From Pollutiaquabacter sp046052345 (GTDB lineage Bacteria > Bacteroidota > Bacteroidia > AKYH767-A > 2013-40CM-41-45), in contig JBJOMN010000065.1 of the NCBI GenBank assembly GCA_046052345.1, positions 1 to 64,000 of the forward strand: a stretch of DNA of 64,000 nucleotides, in the 5' to 3' direction. Shown in pieces: positions 44,301 through 53,255 of this stretch. Within the stretch, counting starts at the first letter, position 1, and each line of letters opens with the position of its first letter. The notes under the pieces are model-generated. The model worked only from the letters and a program-made list of their open reading frames with translations, searched no databases and was not told where the DNA came from. Position numbers and translations under genes: made by a program.

Positions 44301-45812
44301 CGGAGAGGAGGTGGATGAACAGCCGTTTGCTCCGGTCTGTGATACAGTGTAGTTGCCGGATGCAGTGACCGTGATCGACTGGGTAGTGGCGCCGGTCGAC
44401 CATCTGTTCGAGGATGTATAGTTGGAGGTGAGGACGACGCTGCCTCCCTGGCAGAAGGTGAGCGGGCCGTTGGCTGAGATGACCGGCGGAGCAGGAGGCG
44501 CGATTACGGACGTCACGATGTTGGAGGAAGTCATCGAACAGGCCCCGTTGGTGACCGTCACGTTGAAAGTGCCGGCCGTATTCACGACGATGGACCGAGA
44601 GGTATCTCCGGTCGTCCATCGGTTTTTGTAGAGAGAACTGGAGGTGAGTGTAACGCTGCTTCCCTGACAAAAGGTGGTCGGGCCACCGGCCGAAATGGTG
44701 GGTGCGGTGAAGGATGGAGACACGTTTACTGTCACCGGCGACGAATTGGCGAACCCTCCGGAAGAGTTGGTGACGCGTACGGAATAATTACCCGCGGCCG
44801 AAACCGTGATGGAACGGGAGGTCGCTCCGTTGCTCCAGAGATACGCGGTACCCTGATTAGCGGTAAGGGTGACTGTCTGCCCCTGACAGAGGTTGGTCGA
44901 ACCACTTGGTGTGATGATGGCAACTGCATCAATGCGCTTAGGCAAATATGTGTAGGAGAACCACTGGTAGCCTTGCAGGTTGATGTATTGTTTGAAAGCC
45001 CCGGTATCAGCGGTGAAATCCGCGTAATAGGTCTGGTATGGACGGGTGACGGAGTTGGTATCCAGCCACGGCCCCATATAGGCCGGTTTTGCACAGAAGA
45101 TGGGGATGATCTTGACCGAACGGTTGATGGATGCCGCATAGGTGAGACGGGTACGTGTGTACGAGTAAACATCCGAGTCATCCTGCCGGTAAGAATGAAG
45201 CAGGATCCTATCGGCGACAGAAGCGACGTCCTGCATCCGGCCCTGGTCCGGCCAGCCAAGATAATACTCGGACATTGCACCATTGGCTGACGCCAGGGAG
45301 TCGATCTTGCGGAATTCGATCCACGAAAACGCCCAAGCGCCGGCGGTGTCGCAGGTGTAACCGTTCGGTGTCAGATAGCGGCTGCAGTAGAAGTTGGCCA
45401 CGGAGCTCGAGGTCCACCATTCGAATTCGTAATTGAACACGTCGAACCGCTCCAGTTGGGAGGTGCGGCTGCTGTTGTAAGGGATTACATCGTCGATGAA
45501 CCGGTTTGAATTCTCCCCGATGGCTCCTACCTGTGAAATTCCGTAAGAGGTCTTTGCGCGACGAATGAACGCCGCAAGCTGGTTTTTCTTGATCGGGTCC
45601 GCGAAATCAAATGAGCCCAGACTGTAAAATGCCATGTAGTTGAAAGCATTGCCGGAAGCGTACCAAAGAATGGAGTCCTCGGCGATACTGTCACCGATCC
45701 AGATATCGCAATCGCTGAGGTAGAAACCTCGAACTGTCGGATTTTGCGCTTGGGCAGACTGGGTGATCAGCCAAAAAAGGCCGAGGACGAATGCTGCTTT
45801 CAGGAATTTCAT
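41382..45812 (-). CDS. T9SS-secreted protein: TIM-barrel-like domain plus 15 Ig-like repeats
   Basis: 1476 residues. Signal peptide (1-22), then an unassigned globular domain (about 25-295) rich in Trp and Tyr (FNYEFEWWTSSSVANFYC, YYLGWPDQGRMQDVASVADR), which resembles a glycoside-hydrolase-type barrel in texture. Next come 15 tandem repeats of about 72 residues (295-1385) with the pattern SASGPLTFCQGGSV.LTS, then WSNGATT.SITV.ASG.Y.VTV. The protein ends in a type A T9SS domain (1396-1476, EMTLYPNPARDEF). Likely a long stalk presenting the N-terminal domain at the surface. It is convergent with the AddB-like gene and separated from the GT4 gene upstream by 147 bp. Confidence 0.9.
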   Translation of the reverse strand: MKFLKAAFVLGLFWLITQSAQAQNPTVRGFYLSDCDIWIGDSIAEDSILWYASGNAFNYMAFYSLGSFDFADPIKKNQLAAFIRRAKTSYGISQVGAIGENSNRFIDDVIPYNSSRTSQLERFDVFNYEFEWWTSSSVANFYCSRYLTPNGYTCDTAGAWAFSWIEFRKIDSLASANGAMSEYYLGWPDQGRMQDVASVADRILLHSYRQDDSDVYSYTRTRLTYAASINRSVKIIPIFCAKPAYMGPWLDTNSVTRPYQTYYADFTADTGAFKQYINLQGYQWFSYTYLPKRIDAVAIITPSGSTNLCQGQTVTLTANQGTAYLWSNGATSRSITVSAAGNYSVRVTNSSGGFANSSPVTVNVSPSFTAPTISAGGPTTFCQGSSVTLTSSSLYKNRWTTGDTSRSIVVNTAGTFNVTVTNGACSMTSSNIVTSVIAPPAPPVISANGPLTFCQGGSVVLTSNYTSSNRWSTGATTQSITVTASGNYTVSQTGANGCSSTSSPTTVSVTSAIPTPTVSASGPTTFCLGGNVILTSSSLSNNTWSNGATTQSITVTASGTYNVTVSNGICPSRTSSGVTVTVNGTAPIVTASGPLSFCQGGSVTLTSNVNSGNRWSNGSNNRSITVNTSGTYTVSVTSSGCTVTSAPSVVTVYSPVTTPTITAGGPLTFCQGGSVTLTSSATTYNRWSNGDTSRTILVTSSGSYSVTVNNGYCPAATSSSVAVTVNPLPAVPIVSASGPLSFCQGGSVVLTSNTSTGIRWSNNATSQSITVNASGSYSVTATTAAGCTAVSSVTAVTVYPSVPVPTIAAGGPLTFCQGGSVVLTSNASTGNSWSNGATTQSITVLSSGSYTVTTSNGYCSATSTATTVTVNPVPATPTVTANGPLSFCSGGNVRLTSSATAGNRWSNSSTSQSITVSSSGTYTVTVTSSGCSATSSPVVVTVFPSVSTPSISASGPLTFCQGGNVTLTSSASSGNVWSNGATTSSINVTASGSYTVTVSNGYCSATSSAKTVTVNPVPAVPVISAGGPTNFCQGGSVLLTSSATSGNVWSNGSTARSITVTVTGNYQVTVTSSGCSATSTAVPVTVNAYPTTPVISANGPLTFCQGGSVALSASSTGNLVWSDGSTATGITVSDSGTYSVTAVGQGNCSVTSAPVNVVVLVAPAPLGISASGPLDFCPGSLVILTADTAPNYLWSNGATTRSVAVSESDTLHVSVVGTNGCAAASSEVITRQLPGLPVAYVLAGGTTQLSFMDPSVTLSASFAGSSILWSNGATTASISVSDPGSYNYTVTDANGCTAVSRPLSVSTRNCTPPRPPTISLSGSNVIISGQSIILTSSNAWGYLWSNGDTTSSITVNSQGTYWVRSYSSPGCYSSPTAVTIYVAPARSLNSRTEETEMTLYPNPARDEFRISFTSAGEIEAAIIVTDMSGRKVLSDRILCRPGRNELRYAINGWPAGIYFVSLKEAELKRTVRLVVY
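41650..44930 (-). repeat. 15-unit coding tandem repeat, about 217 bp per unit
   Basis: Fifteen Ig-like units lie within the 41382-45812 gene. Units 5 to 11 alternate between two types: one with SSGC or AAGC and a TVY/TVF linker, the other with NGYC and a TVNP linker. This indicates growth by duplication of a two-unit block of about 435 bp. Units 1-3 and 12-15 are more diverged. Confidence 0.85.
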
Positions 45813-45959
45813 TAGAGGGCAGGGTGGTTCAAACAGATGGTTTAGAAAACCTAATTTAAGCCATTATTATCTGATTATTAAACTATTACCGATCTATTCT
45901 ATGAATGCAGGCCTGAGGTTGGTGAACGCAGAGTAAAACTTGATGAAAAAATGGCGTTT

Positions 45960-47048
45960 TCAGCGCTTTGCAGCCCCTGCGATCAGGAACCGGCAAATTG
46001 ACAGGATTTCGGATTTCCTTCTGCTGATAGGAAATCGGTCCGCGACCGCTTTCCGGGGATGGTAAAGATCAGCCGTATTGGTTAATCCGGTCACCCTTTT
46101 CAACAGCTCCGTCAATTCGCCCGAATTTCGACGCTTAAGGATGAATCCGTCATTCCCGATGATTTCAGGGATGGAGAAGACCGAGGAGCCGATGGGAATG
46201 CAGCCGCATAGCATGGCCTCGCAAAGTGCATTAGGAAATCCTTCCGCCATCGATAACTGAAGGTAATAGGCGTGGGCTGAGAACTCCCTCTTCAGTGACT
46301 TCTGGTCACACGGACGAATCAAGCGGACGTTTTCAGGCACATTACTCAGGTTCTTTTCATCGGTGACTCCGACTACGGTAAATGAGCAGTCGGGCAGCTT
46401 TGCTGCAACTTCAAGTATCAGGTCGATCCCTTTCAGAGATCTCTGGAAGGGGTAGTGCATTCCGCTGCTGACAGTGATGAAACTGTTTTTTCTGCGCCGG
46501 ACCAGCGGATCGGCCGTCCAGACTTCGGCATCGTACCCGTTCGGCACGGATGTATGAGGTGTCCTGATACCAGGAATGAACGCCTTGATCCCCTGAGTGC
46601 AGGGTTCGTTGCTGTCGTAGCCGTATTCGCTCCACCACAGTGATTCATGCTTTGGGGATATATGCGTGCAAAGCTTGAAAGACCATCGGGTGAAAAAACC
46701 TAAAAGTCTTTTGTTGAAGTTACCATACCCGATACCCGGAAATGAGTGGCAGTCCGTCCCGCCGGCTATGATCAGGACCGGCTTACCGGCGATTCTTCCT
46801 GCAAGCACAGGCAACAAGGAGTGATATCCGGAAAATTGGCAGAGCATGATACTTGTCCCGTAAAAGTTGCGTACCAGGAAAAGAAATTGACGGATGAAAA
46901 GCAACGGCGTCGTCACTTTGCTCTTTACTGCGAATGCGAACTGCCGTACATTTCCGAGTTCCTCAAGGATACGTGCGTCCTTGTTGACGAAGGAGGAGGC
47001 GCCGGTATGGAAAAAAAGAACCTTGTCCGCTCTCGATCCCTTGCTCAT
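45960..47048 (-). CDS. GT4-family glycosyltransferase
   Basis: 362 residues, GT-B type. The C-terminal half has FITVSSGMHYPFQRSLKGID, LQLSMAEGFPNALCEAMLCG and GCIPIGSSVFSIPEII, giving the GT4 acidic pair in EGFPNALCE. The N-terminal half has LIIAGGTDCHSFPGIGYGNF. Likely adds a sugar in the second glycan module. Its ATG overlaps the stop of the upstream methyltransferase gene (ATGA). Confidence 0.8.
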   Translation of the reverse strand: MSKGSRADKVLFFHTGASSFVNKDARILEELGNVRQFAFAVKSKVTTPLLFIRQFLFLVRNFYGTSIMLCQFSGYHSLLPVLAGRIAGKPVLIIAGGTDCHSFPGIGYGNFNKRLLGFFTRWSFKLCTHISPKHESLWWSEYGYDSNEPCTQGIKAFIPGIRTPHTSVPNGYDAEVWTADPLVRRRKNSFITVSSGMHYPFQRSLKGIDLILEVAAKLPDCSFTVVGVTDEKNLSNVPENVRLIRPCDQKSLKREFSAHAYYLQLSMAEGFPNALCEAMLCGCIPIGSSVFSIPEIIGNDGFILKRRNSGELTELLKRVTGLTNTADLYHPRKAVADRFPISRRKSEILSICRFLIAGAAKR

Positions 47049-47860
47049 TTTTTCACAGCTATCGTAAAGATTCCTTCGGACGTGTATTTCCCCTTGGGCA
47101 GCCTTGCCACTTTGGAGTCCACTGCCGAAAGCAGTTTTCCGACAGCTTGGAATCCTTTCAAGAGCAATCTTTTCACCCCAAGGGCTTTCACGGTTTTTCC
47201 TTCCGCTGCATCCAGTGTGACACCGAAGGAGACGGTCGCGTAATATTCGGCCGTCCTGACGGTCAGTCCGCTTTTCCTGAGTTGATCTGCGAGTCGTTCC
47301 CTCGTCAGCAACACATGAATATCGAATACCGGACGGTTGAGCACCCGCTGAAGAAAACCTGTCGGACCGTATAATACCGGTACGGTGGTGATCAAGATTC
47401 CTCCGGGTTTGAGGAAACGGGCGATCGCAGCAAGGACACCCGCTGTATCCTCGAAATGTTCGACGACACCGAAAGAGCAGACTACATCGAATTTACCGAT
47501 AAGGTCAGCGGGAGGATGGAACAAGTCACCCAGCCGGATATCACCTGCGCATCCGTCCCGTGCGAGTATCCGCCGGGTCTGTTCGCACCCGAACTCGGAA
47601 TAATCGATTCCTGAGACCCGGTAACCGAACCTTTGTCGGAAATAGCTCAGCCAGATCGAGTTTCCGCAACCGACCTCCAGAAGCTCCTGACCGTCAGTCG
47701 AGCCGTCCGACGGAAGGTATTTGCAATAGAGCCTGTCCAGTTCTTCCACAATGTAACCCGACGGTCTTTTGCCATCATGCAGAGCAGGAGCAGGTAATGA
47801 TCCTGCGCTTTTCCAAAACGAAGTCCAGTAGCCTTCGCCGGCTTTGTCGTTGGGTGCCAT
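47045..47860 (-). CDS. class I SAM-dependent methyltransferase
   Basis: 271 residues. SAM-binding motif LLEVGCGNSIW (60-70), then FDVVCSFGVVEHFEDTAGVL and FLKPGGILITTVP. Probably methylates a sugar or glycan precursor, given its position in a glycosyltransferase cluster; substrate unknown. Overlaps the downstream GT4 gene by four bases and follows the next methyltransferase gene by 21 bp. Confidence 0.8.
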   Translation of the reverse strand: MAPNDKAGEGYWTSFWKSAGSLPAPALHDGKRPSGYIVEELDRLYCKYLPSDGSTDGQELLEVGCGNSIWLSYFRQRFGYRVSGIDYSEFGCEQTRRILARDGCAGDIRLGDLFHPPADLIGKFDVVCSFGVVEHFEDTAGVLAAIARFLKPGGILITTVPVLYGPTGFLQRVLNRPVFDIHVLLTRERLADQLRKSGLTVRTAEYYATVSFGVTLDAAEGKTVKALGVKRLLLKGFQAVGKLLSAVDSKVARLPKGKYTSEGIFTIAVKK

Positions 47861-47881
47861 ATCAGCAACTGCGTTGGTGGG

Positions 47882-48820
47882 TCATTTCACGCCTCTGGCT
47901 TCGACTCCGTTTCCGCCGACATTGATCCAAATGTCTTTCGCACCGATTTTTTCAAGTTCCTTGCGTATCTGTCCCGGCGTTTTCAGATGCTTGTAATAAT
48001 CCGTAAGCGAGTCGTAACTGTCCAGACGGCTCCATTCAAGATGAAAATCGTAACCTTCCGACGGATAGAGATGGATATACTCGATCAGCGGAGAGATACG
48101 GTGCAGCAGCCACCATCCCGGTTTGAAGTTCCGTAGTTTCCAGTGCAAAGGGAAGAAGAAATCCGTGAGCCCGTCGACGATCTTCTTGGAGCGGTCGGGC
48201 TGCATTTTTCGCAGCAGGTGACGATAGACCGGTTTAAGTGTGCTGTAATAAGCCAGCCGCCATCGGTAATGGTCGATGACAAGGTCGCCGCCGGGTGCGA
48301 CTTTCTTCCACAAGGCTTCAATGGTGCGGTTGCTGTCAGGCGTATGCTGGATCACACCTAGACAGATCACGTGGTCGAAGGAGTTGTCCGGAAAGGGGAG
48401 TTCGTAGACACTCGCCTGAGCAACGGTATAATTGGGACGGTCGCCGATGTTTTCCTTGTTGGCTTCAACGGCGACACTCAGGTCGACGGAATGAACCAGC
48501 GCACCTGCATTGACCAATAATTCCGTGAAGCGGCCGGCGCCGCAGCCGACCTCCAGCACGGTTTTTCCTTTGAGGTCTGCAATGGGTCGCCCCAGACATC
48601 GTTCCAGCCTCTCCGCAGTAATCGGCAGGTTGCTGTGACTGTCTAACTGTGTCCTGGTGAAGGTCTTCCATTGAAGACCGAATGCGGCCGCGTAATTGTC
48701 CTCAGGAACGAAACGAGGAATCCCCTTGACGATAGGAAAGGATTCTCCTCCGGCAGATACCAGCCGGTCGCCATACGGTTGCAGCGGAAAACCACTGGAG
48801 GGGGAGCAGTAGGAAATCAT
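47882..48820 (-). CDS. SAM-dependent methyltransferase with Trm112-like N-terminus
   Basis: 312 residues. The first 35 residues (CSPSSGFPL, then SFPIVKGIPRFV) resemble a Trm112-type zinc-binding region that has kept only one clear Cys. The methyltransferase core has VLEVGCGAGRF (88-98), FDHVICLGVIQHTPD and a GGDLVIDHY strand. Likely a small-molecule or sugar methyltransferase in the glycan module. Divergent from asnB over 84 bp. Confidence 0.8.
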   Translation of the reverse strand: MISYCSPSSGFPLQPYGDRLVSAGGESFPIVKGIPRFVPEDNYAAAFGLQWKTFTRTQLDSHSNLPITAERLERCLGRPIADLKGKTVLEVGCGAGRFTELLVNAGALVHSVDLSVAVEANKENIGDRPNYTVAQASVYELPFPDNSFDHVICLGVIQHTPDSNRTIEALWKKVAPGGDLVIDHYRWRLAYYSTLKPVYRHLLRKMQPDRSKKIVDGLTDFFFPLHWKLRNFKPGWWLLHRISPLIEYIHLYPSEGYDFHLEWSRLDSYDSLTDYYKHLKTPGQIRKELEKIGAKDIWINVGGNGVEARGVK

Positions 48821-48884
48821 AATGTTCGTGCGCGTGAAAGTAGCTAAAAAAAGTTATTTTTCAGGGAAAAGAGCCGATTTTGAC

Positions 48885-48892
48885 TACTTTTA
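48885..48892 (+). promoter_or_regulatory. TAnnTTTA -7 box of asnB-like gene
   Basis: TACTTTTA, one base from the TAnnTTTG consensus, ends 12 bp before the ATG at 48905. A T-rich segment lies in the -33 region. Confidence 0.35.
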
Positions 48893-48904
48893 CCCTTATC
48901 CAAC

Positions 48905-50797
48905 ATGTGCGGACTCACGGGCTTCATCGACTTCGAAAAACGTTCCGGTTCTGAGGAACTGGCGGCGATGACGGCCTCGCTTTTCCACCGCGGTCCGGAC
49001 GACAGCGGTACGGAGGTGTTCACTATTTCCAATGCGACCGTAGGACTGGGATTCCGCAGATTGTCCATCATCGACCTCAGTGCTGCGGGTCACCAACCCA
49101 TGCATGATGCGGACAGCGGTCAATGGATCGTCTTCAACGGCGAAGTGTATAACTTCCGTGAGATCAGAAATGAACTTGAAGCCTTAGGCGACCGTTTCAT
49201 TTCCGGCACAGATACGGAAGTCATCCTCAAGGCCTATAGACGTTGGGGAAAAGCCTGTGTAAACCGATTATCGGGAATGTTCGCTTTCTGCATCTATGAT
49301 CCGGGTAAAAGCAAAGCGCTGCTGGTCCGGGACAGGGCAGGAGTGAAGCCGCTTTTTTATTACCGGCGCGACGGACTCCTGCTGTTCGCTTCCGAGCTCA
49401 AGTCGTTCCACCGCCATCCTCGTTTTAACAAATCCATCGATACGGACGCGCTCTCCCTGTATTTCCGGTTCGGTTACATCCCTGCTCCTTACTCCGTTTT
49501 CAGGGACTGTCAAAAGCTTCTTCCCGGTCATTTATTGGAAATCGATCTGGACTCCGGCGGGATGAACCTGGAGAAGTACTGGGATGCTGAAGACGCATAC
49601 CGCCTGCCGCTTTCGAAGCTTACGTTCGAGGAGGCGGTGGAGCGAACGGAGTCGCTCCTGACCGACGCCTGCAGAAGCAGGATGGTGGCAGACGTACCGG
49701 TAGGAGTTTTCCTGAGCGGAGGTTATGACAGCTCCTGCGTGACGGCCTTGCTCCAGAAGGACTCGTCCGTAAAGATCAAGACCTACACGATTGGTTTCCG
49801 AGAGTCATCCTTCAACGAAGCGGAACATGCCCGAAAAGTGGCCGATTACCTGGGTACCGACCATCACGAGTATATCTGTACGTATCGTGAGGCAATGGAT
49901 ATCGTGCCGCAGCTCCCGGAAATTTACGACGAGCCGTTTGGCGACTCGTCCGCCATCCCGACTACACTTGTCAGCCGATTCGCCCGCAAACACGTCACTG
50001 TCGCCTTGAGCGCCGATGCGGGGGATGAACTTTTTGCAGGGTATCCACGGCACAGGAAAAACATGCACTACCTCCGGCTGCTGAGCATGCTTCCATCCTT
50101 CGCGAGAAAAACAGCTTCCGGACTGGTGCCGCCCATTCACCGTGGACTTTCCAGAGCGGACCGCCTTGGCAAGCTGAAGGAGATGCTCCGTGCCGTTGAT
50201 CCCGTCGCGGTATTTAAAAGCGTCAACCAGGTTTATACGTTCTCCGAAACATCACGATTGATCACGCGGGAGTTGCACGATCTGCGGACCCCCTTTGACA
50301 GCATTCCCGGTCCTGCAGGAGAGATGGACGATCTGTCAAGGATCCTGTTGGCGGAATACAAGACTTATCTGGTGGACGATATCCTTCAGAAAGTGGACCG
50401 GGCCACCATGTCCGCAGGATTGGAGGGAAGGGAGCCTTTTCTCGACCATCGCCTGCAGGAGTGGGTGGCTACACTTCCTTCCGAATTCAAGATGTCCGGA
50501 GATCGGCAGAAACTTTTACTGAAAGCCATCGTCCATCGGCATATTTCACCTGCCATCATGGACCGGCCGAAGATGGGATTCGGAATTCCGCTGGTGAAAT
50601 GGATGCGGGAGGACCTTCGTCCGTTACTGGAGGAAGTGATGTCCGACGAGAGTGTGAAGTCGACCGGCCTTCTGGACGTAGCGCGTGTCCGTGAGATAAG
50701 GGACGCATACCTGAACGGCCGCTTGGAGAATTTCGAACGACTTTGGTTCATCTTTTCCTTCATACTTTGGTACCGCAGGTGGATGAAAGCAGAATGA
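48905..50797 (+). CDS. asnB: asparagine synthase (glutamine-hydrolysing) family amidotransferase
   Basis: 630 residues. Ntn glutaminase domain starts MCGLTGFI with C2 as nucleophile, followed by HRGPDDSG. The synthetase domain has the PP-loop SGGYDSS (271-277) and YDEPFGDSSAIPT. Makes asparagine from aspartate and glutamine, or amidates a sugar acid when in a glycan locus. Position beside methyltransferases and a flippase gene (10 bp downstream) favours a role in surface-glycan amidation, but the motif set does not decide this. Confidence 0.85.
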   Translation: MCGLTGFIDFEKRSGSEELAAMTASLFHRGPDDSGTEVFTISNATVGLGFRRLSIIDLSAAGHQPMHDADSGQWIVFNGEVYNFREIRNELEALGDRFISGTDTEVILKAYRRWGKACVNRLSGMFAFCIYDPGKSKALLVRDRAGVKPLFYYRRDGLLLFASELKSFHRHPRFNKSIDTDALSLYFRFGYIPAPYSVFRDCQKLLPGHLLEIDLDSGGMNLEKYWDAEDAYRLPLSKLTFEEAVERTESLLTDACRSRMVADVPVGVFLSGGYDSSCVTALLQKDSSVKIKTYTIGFRESSFNEAEHARKVADYLGTDHHEYICTYREAMDIVPQLPEIYDEPFGDSSAIPTTLVSRFARKHVTVALSADAGDELFAGYPRHRKNMHYLRLLSMLPSFARKTASGLVPPIHRGLSRADRLGKLKEMLRAVDPVAVFKSVNQVYTFSETSRLITRELHDLRTPFDSIPGPAGEMDDLSRILLAEYKTYLVDDILQKVDRATMSAGLEGREPFLDHRLQEWVATLPSEFKMSGDRQKLLLKAIVHRHISPAIMDRPKMGFGIPLVKWMREDLRPLLEEVMSDESVKSTGLLDVARVREIRDAYLNGRLENFERLWFIFSFILWYRRWMKAE

Positions 50798-50807
50798 AAT
50801 AAGCACC

Positions 50808-52292
50808 ATGGGAGTCATTAAACGACAAGGGATCAAGAACACGCTCAGCGGCTATCTGGGCATACTGATCGGTTTTGTCAACCTGATAGTCATACAGCCT
50901 CATTTCCTCACCAAGGAGGAGCTCGGACTCACCAGGATCTTGTATTCCTTCTCCTTGCTTGTCGCCGTTTTTGTCCCGCTGGGTATCGGTAACGCCACGT
51001 TGAGGTATTTTCCGCTTTTCAGGGATGAGAAGAAGAACCATCACGGTTTTTTCTCCTTCATGAATCCTTTTCCATTGGCCGGATATGCAGCTGCGTGTCT
51101 GCTGATATTCCTCTTCAAGGATTTCATCCTGGACCAGTACCGTCGGGAATCGCCTCTTTTCCTGGAGTATTTCGATTATGTATTTCCGCTCGTCTTCTTT
51201 ACCTCCTTCATCAATGTCCTGACGGTCTATTGCAATGCCAATTTGAAGTCTACGGTTCCGTCCTATCTTAACGACATCGTCGTACGATTGCTGACCATTG
51301 CATCGGTCTCGGCGTACTTCATGAAATGGATCAGTCTGGACGGCTTCATAATTTCCTTCGTAATCGTTTACGCGATTCAGTTCTCCGTATTGCTGGCCTA
51401 CATCTTCAGTTTTGACCGCCCGCGGTTTTCGATCGACTGGTCGATATTCCGGGAGAAGCGTTTCCCGGAACTGGTACGGTACGGACTCCTGCTGTGGTTC
51501 GCGGGCATCGCATCCTTGGGACTGAAATATTTCGACTCGGTCATGATCGGAAAATTCATGCCCCTCGAATTCCTGGGTATCTACACGATCGCGGCTTTCA
51601 TGCCTACCGTCATCGAGGCGCCGCTGAACGCATTCGAGAAGATAGCCGCCGCCAAGATCTCCTACGCCTGGTCGGCCGAAGACAGAAATCAGATTCTGGA
51701 GATCTATCGTAAATCCACCTTATACATGTTCCTGCTGGGAGGTTGGCTTTTTCTGATGATCAACTGCAACACGGAGGCGCTTTACAGTTTTCTCCCGGAA
51801 GGATATGAAGCAGGTATGCCTGTTGTACTGATCATCAGTATCGGAACGCTCTTCAACATGGCGACCGGACTGAACGCTCCGATCCTGTTCAATTCCGACC
51901 GGTACAGGTACGGCGCCTTTTTCCTGGTTATACTCGCAGTAGTGCTTCTGGTGCTTCAATATTTTCTGATTCCCCGCTTAGGCCTTGAGGGAGCCGCTTG
52001 GGCTACGGCAGGAGCTTCGATACTTTACAATACCCTTCTGCTTCTTTCTGTTTGGCGTTTTTTCGGTCTTCAGCCTTTCGAGAGGAAGAACCTGACCCTG
52101 TTGCTGTTGCTGATGGCGACGTACTCGGTATCCTTCCTGCTTCCCAGGTTCGAGGAGCCCGTGCTGAGCATCTTATTTATTTCTTCCGTGCTCACTCTGA
52201 TTTACGGCGGCTCCGTACATCTCCTCGGTTTGGTACCTGAGACACAGGAATGGCTGGCAAGACTCAGCGGAAAATCGACCGGCAAGACCTGA
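50808..52292 (+). CDS. third polysaccharide flippase, MOP/Wzx-like
   Basis: 494 residues, about 14 predicted membrane segments. Opening IKRQGIKNTLSGYLGILIGF is typical of the larger Bacteroidota flippase group, as is YFDSVMIGKFMPLEFLGIYTIAAF near the middle. It follows asnB by 10 bp and probably shares its transcript. Probable role: export of a lipid-linked glycan. It is longer than, and distinct from, the two flippases at 13.5-16.2 kb. Confidence 0.85.
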   Translation: MGVIKRQGIKNTLSGYLGILIGFVNLIVIQPHFLTKEELGLTRILYSFSLLVAVFVPLGIGNATLRYFPLFRDEKKNHHGFFSFMNPFPLAGYAAACLLIFLFKDFILDQYRRESPLFLEYFDYVFPLVFFTSFINVLTVYCNANLKSTVPSYLNDIVVRLLTIASVSAYFMKWISLDGFIISFVIVYAIQFSVLLAYIFSFDRPRFSIDWSIFREKRFPELVRYGLLLWFAGIASLGLKYFDSVMIGKFMPLEFLGIYTIAAFMPTVIEAPLNAFEKIAAAKISYAWSAEDRNQILEIYRKSTLYMFLLGGWLFLMINCNTEALYSFLPEGYEAGMPVVLIISIGTLFNMATGLNAPILFNSDRYRYGAFFLVILAVVLLVLQYFLIPRLGLEGAAWATAGASILYNTLLLLSVWRFFGLQPFERKNLTLLLLLMATYSVSFLLPRFEEPVLSILFISSVLTLIYGGSVHLLGLVPETQEWLARLSGKSTGKT

Positions 52293-52295
52293 GTG

Positions 52296-53255
52296 TCAGA
52301 ACACCTTTTTCACCTGCCGCTTGGCATTATCGATGCTGGCGTTGAGCTCGAAGCCGAGGATGAGGCTCATTGAATTGAAATAGATCCACAGCATCACCAC
52401 GATGATCGTGCCTATGGAGCCGTACACCTTGTTGTAGTTGCCGAAATTGTTTACGAAATAGGCGAATCCGGTGGAAAAGAGCACGGAAAGGAGCGTGGCG
52501 AAGGATGAGCCTGGGGAAATGAAACGCCATCTCCTTTTTACGGCCGGTGCGTAGTAATACAGAAAGGATATCGCCAGGAAAAAAAGCGCAAGTACTACCG
52601 CCCACTTGAAGATGAGCAGCAGGGCCACATAGGTCTTGGACCGCAGGATATGATGCTCGGCCAGGAAATCGATGGCATACCCCGAAAAGAAGATGATCAG
52701 GGAGGCAACGGTGGTGAGGATCGTAAGGATAAGGGTGAGGATGACCGCAGTGAAACGCTGCTGCCACGGCGAACGGTTTTCCGCTATATGGTAAGAGCTG
52801 TTGAATCCCCTCATCATGGTCATGAATCCGTTGGTCGTGAAGTAGAGTGCCATGAGGAAGCCGAAGGACAGCAGTCCGCCGCGCTGTATACGGATGATGT
52901 CTTCGATCGTCTGTCGTGCCCACAGGAAAGCGTCCTTCGGCAGGATGTCCTTTGTGATGGACAATGCATAATCCTGAAGTCCCTGCACGGGAATGTAGGC
53001 GATGAGCGAGAAGACGAAGATGATCGACGGGAAGATAGCCAGGAAGAAACTGTAGGCGAGCGATTGGGAACGCATCACGATGGAGCCGCGCTGGATGCCG
53101 GTGAAGAAGAAATCGGCGACATCATAGATCGGAATGTTATCAAAGCCCGGTAGCGCTGCACGCTTGGTATAGTCGACCACGACACGCACCGGCGGCGAGT
53201 AGGCAAGCTTCCTGAGTAACCGTTTGATGATACGGTCCAAGTCCGACTTCGTCAT
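52296..53255 (-). CDS. YihY/BrkB family inner-membrane protein
   Basis: 319 residues, six predicted membrane segments. The family pattern is visible from RSQSLAYSFFLAIFPSIIFV, through LSFGFLMALYFTTNGFMTMMRGFN, to the end VYGSIGTIIVVMLWIYFNSMSLILG. Function of the family is unclear; the old label ribonuclease BN is wrong. Its ATG overlaps the nadC stop by four bases, so the two are co-translated. Confidence 0.85.
   Translation of the reverse strand: MTKSDLDRIIKRLLRKLAYSPPVRVVVDYTKRAALPGFDNIPIYDVADFFFTGIQRGSIVMRSQSLAYSFFLAIFPSIIFVFSLIAYIPVQGLQDYALSITKDILPKDAFLWARQTIEDIIRIQRGGLLSFGFLMALYFTTNGFMTMMRGFNSSYHIAENRSPWQQRFTAVILTLILTILTTVASLIIFFSGYAIDFLAEHHILRSKTYVALLLIFKWAVVLALFFLAISFLYYYAPAVKRRWRFISPGSSFATLLSVLFSTGFAYFVNNFGNYNKVYGSIGTIIVVMLWIYFNSMSLILGFELNASIDNAKRQVKKVF

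Noticed and set aside
41650..44930. Regular 217-bp periodicity that might be read as a non-coding repeat array
   Set aside because: The frame is open throughout and encodes Ig-like protein repeats inside a gene with signal peptide and T9SS tail.
52296..53255. Ribonuclease BN label for the YihY-like gene
   Set aside because: The protein is an integral membrane protein of the YihY/BrkB family; the RNase BN link was an old annotation error.
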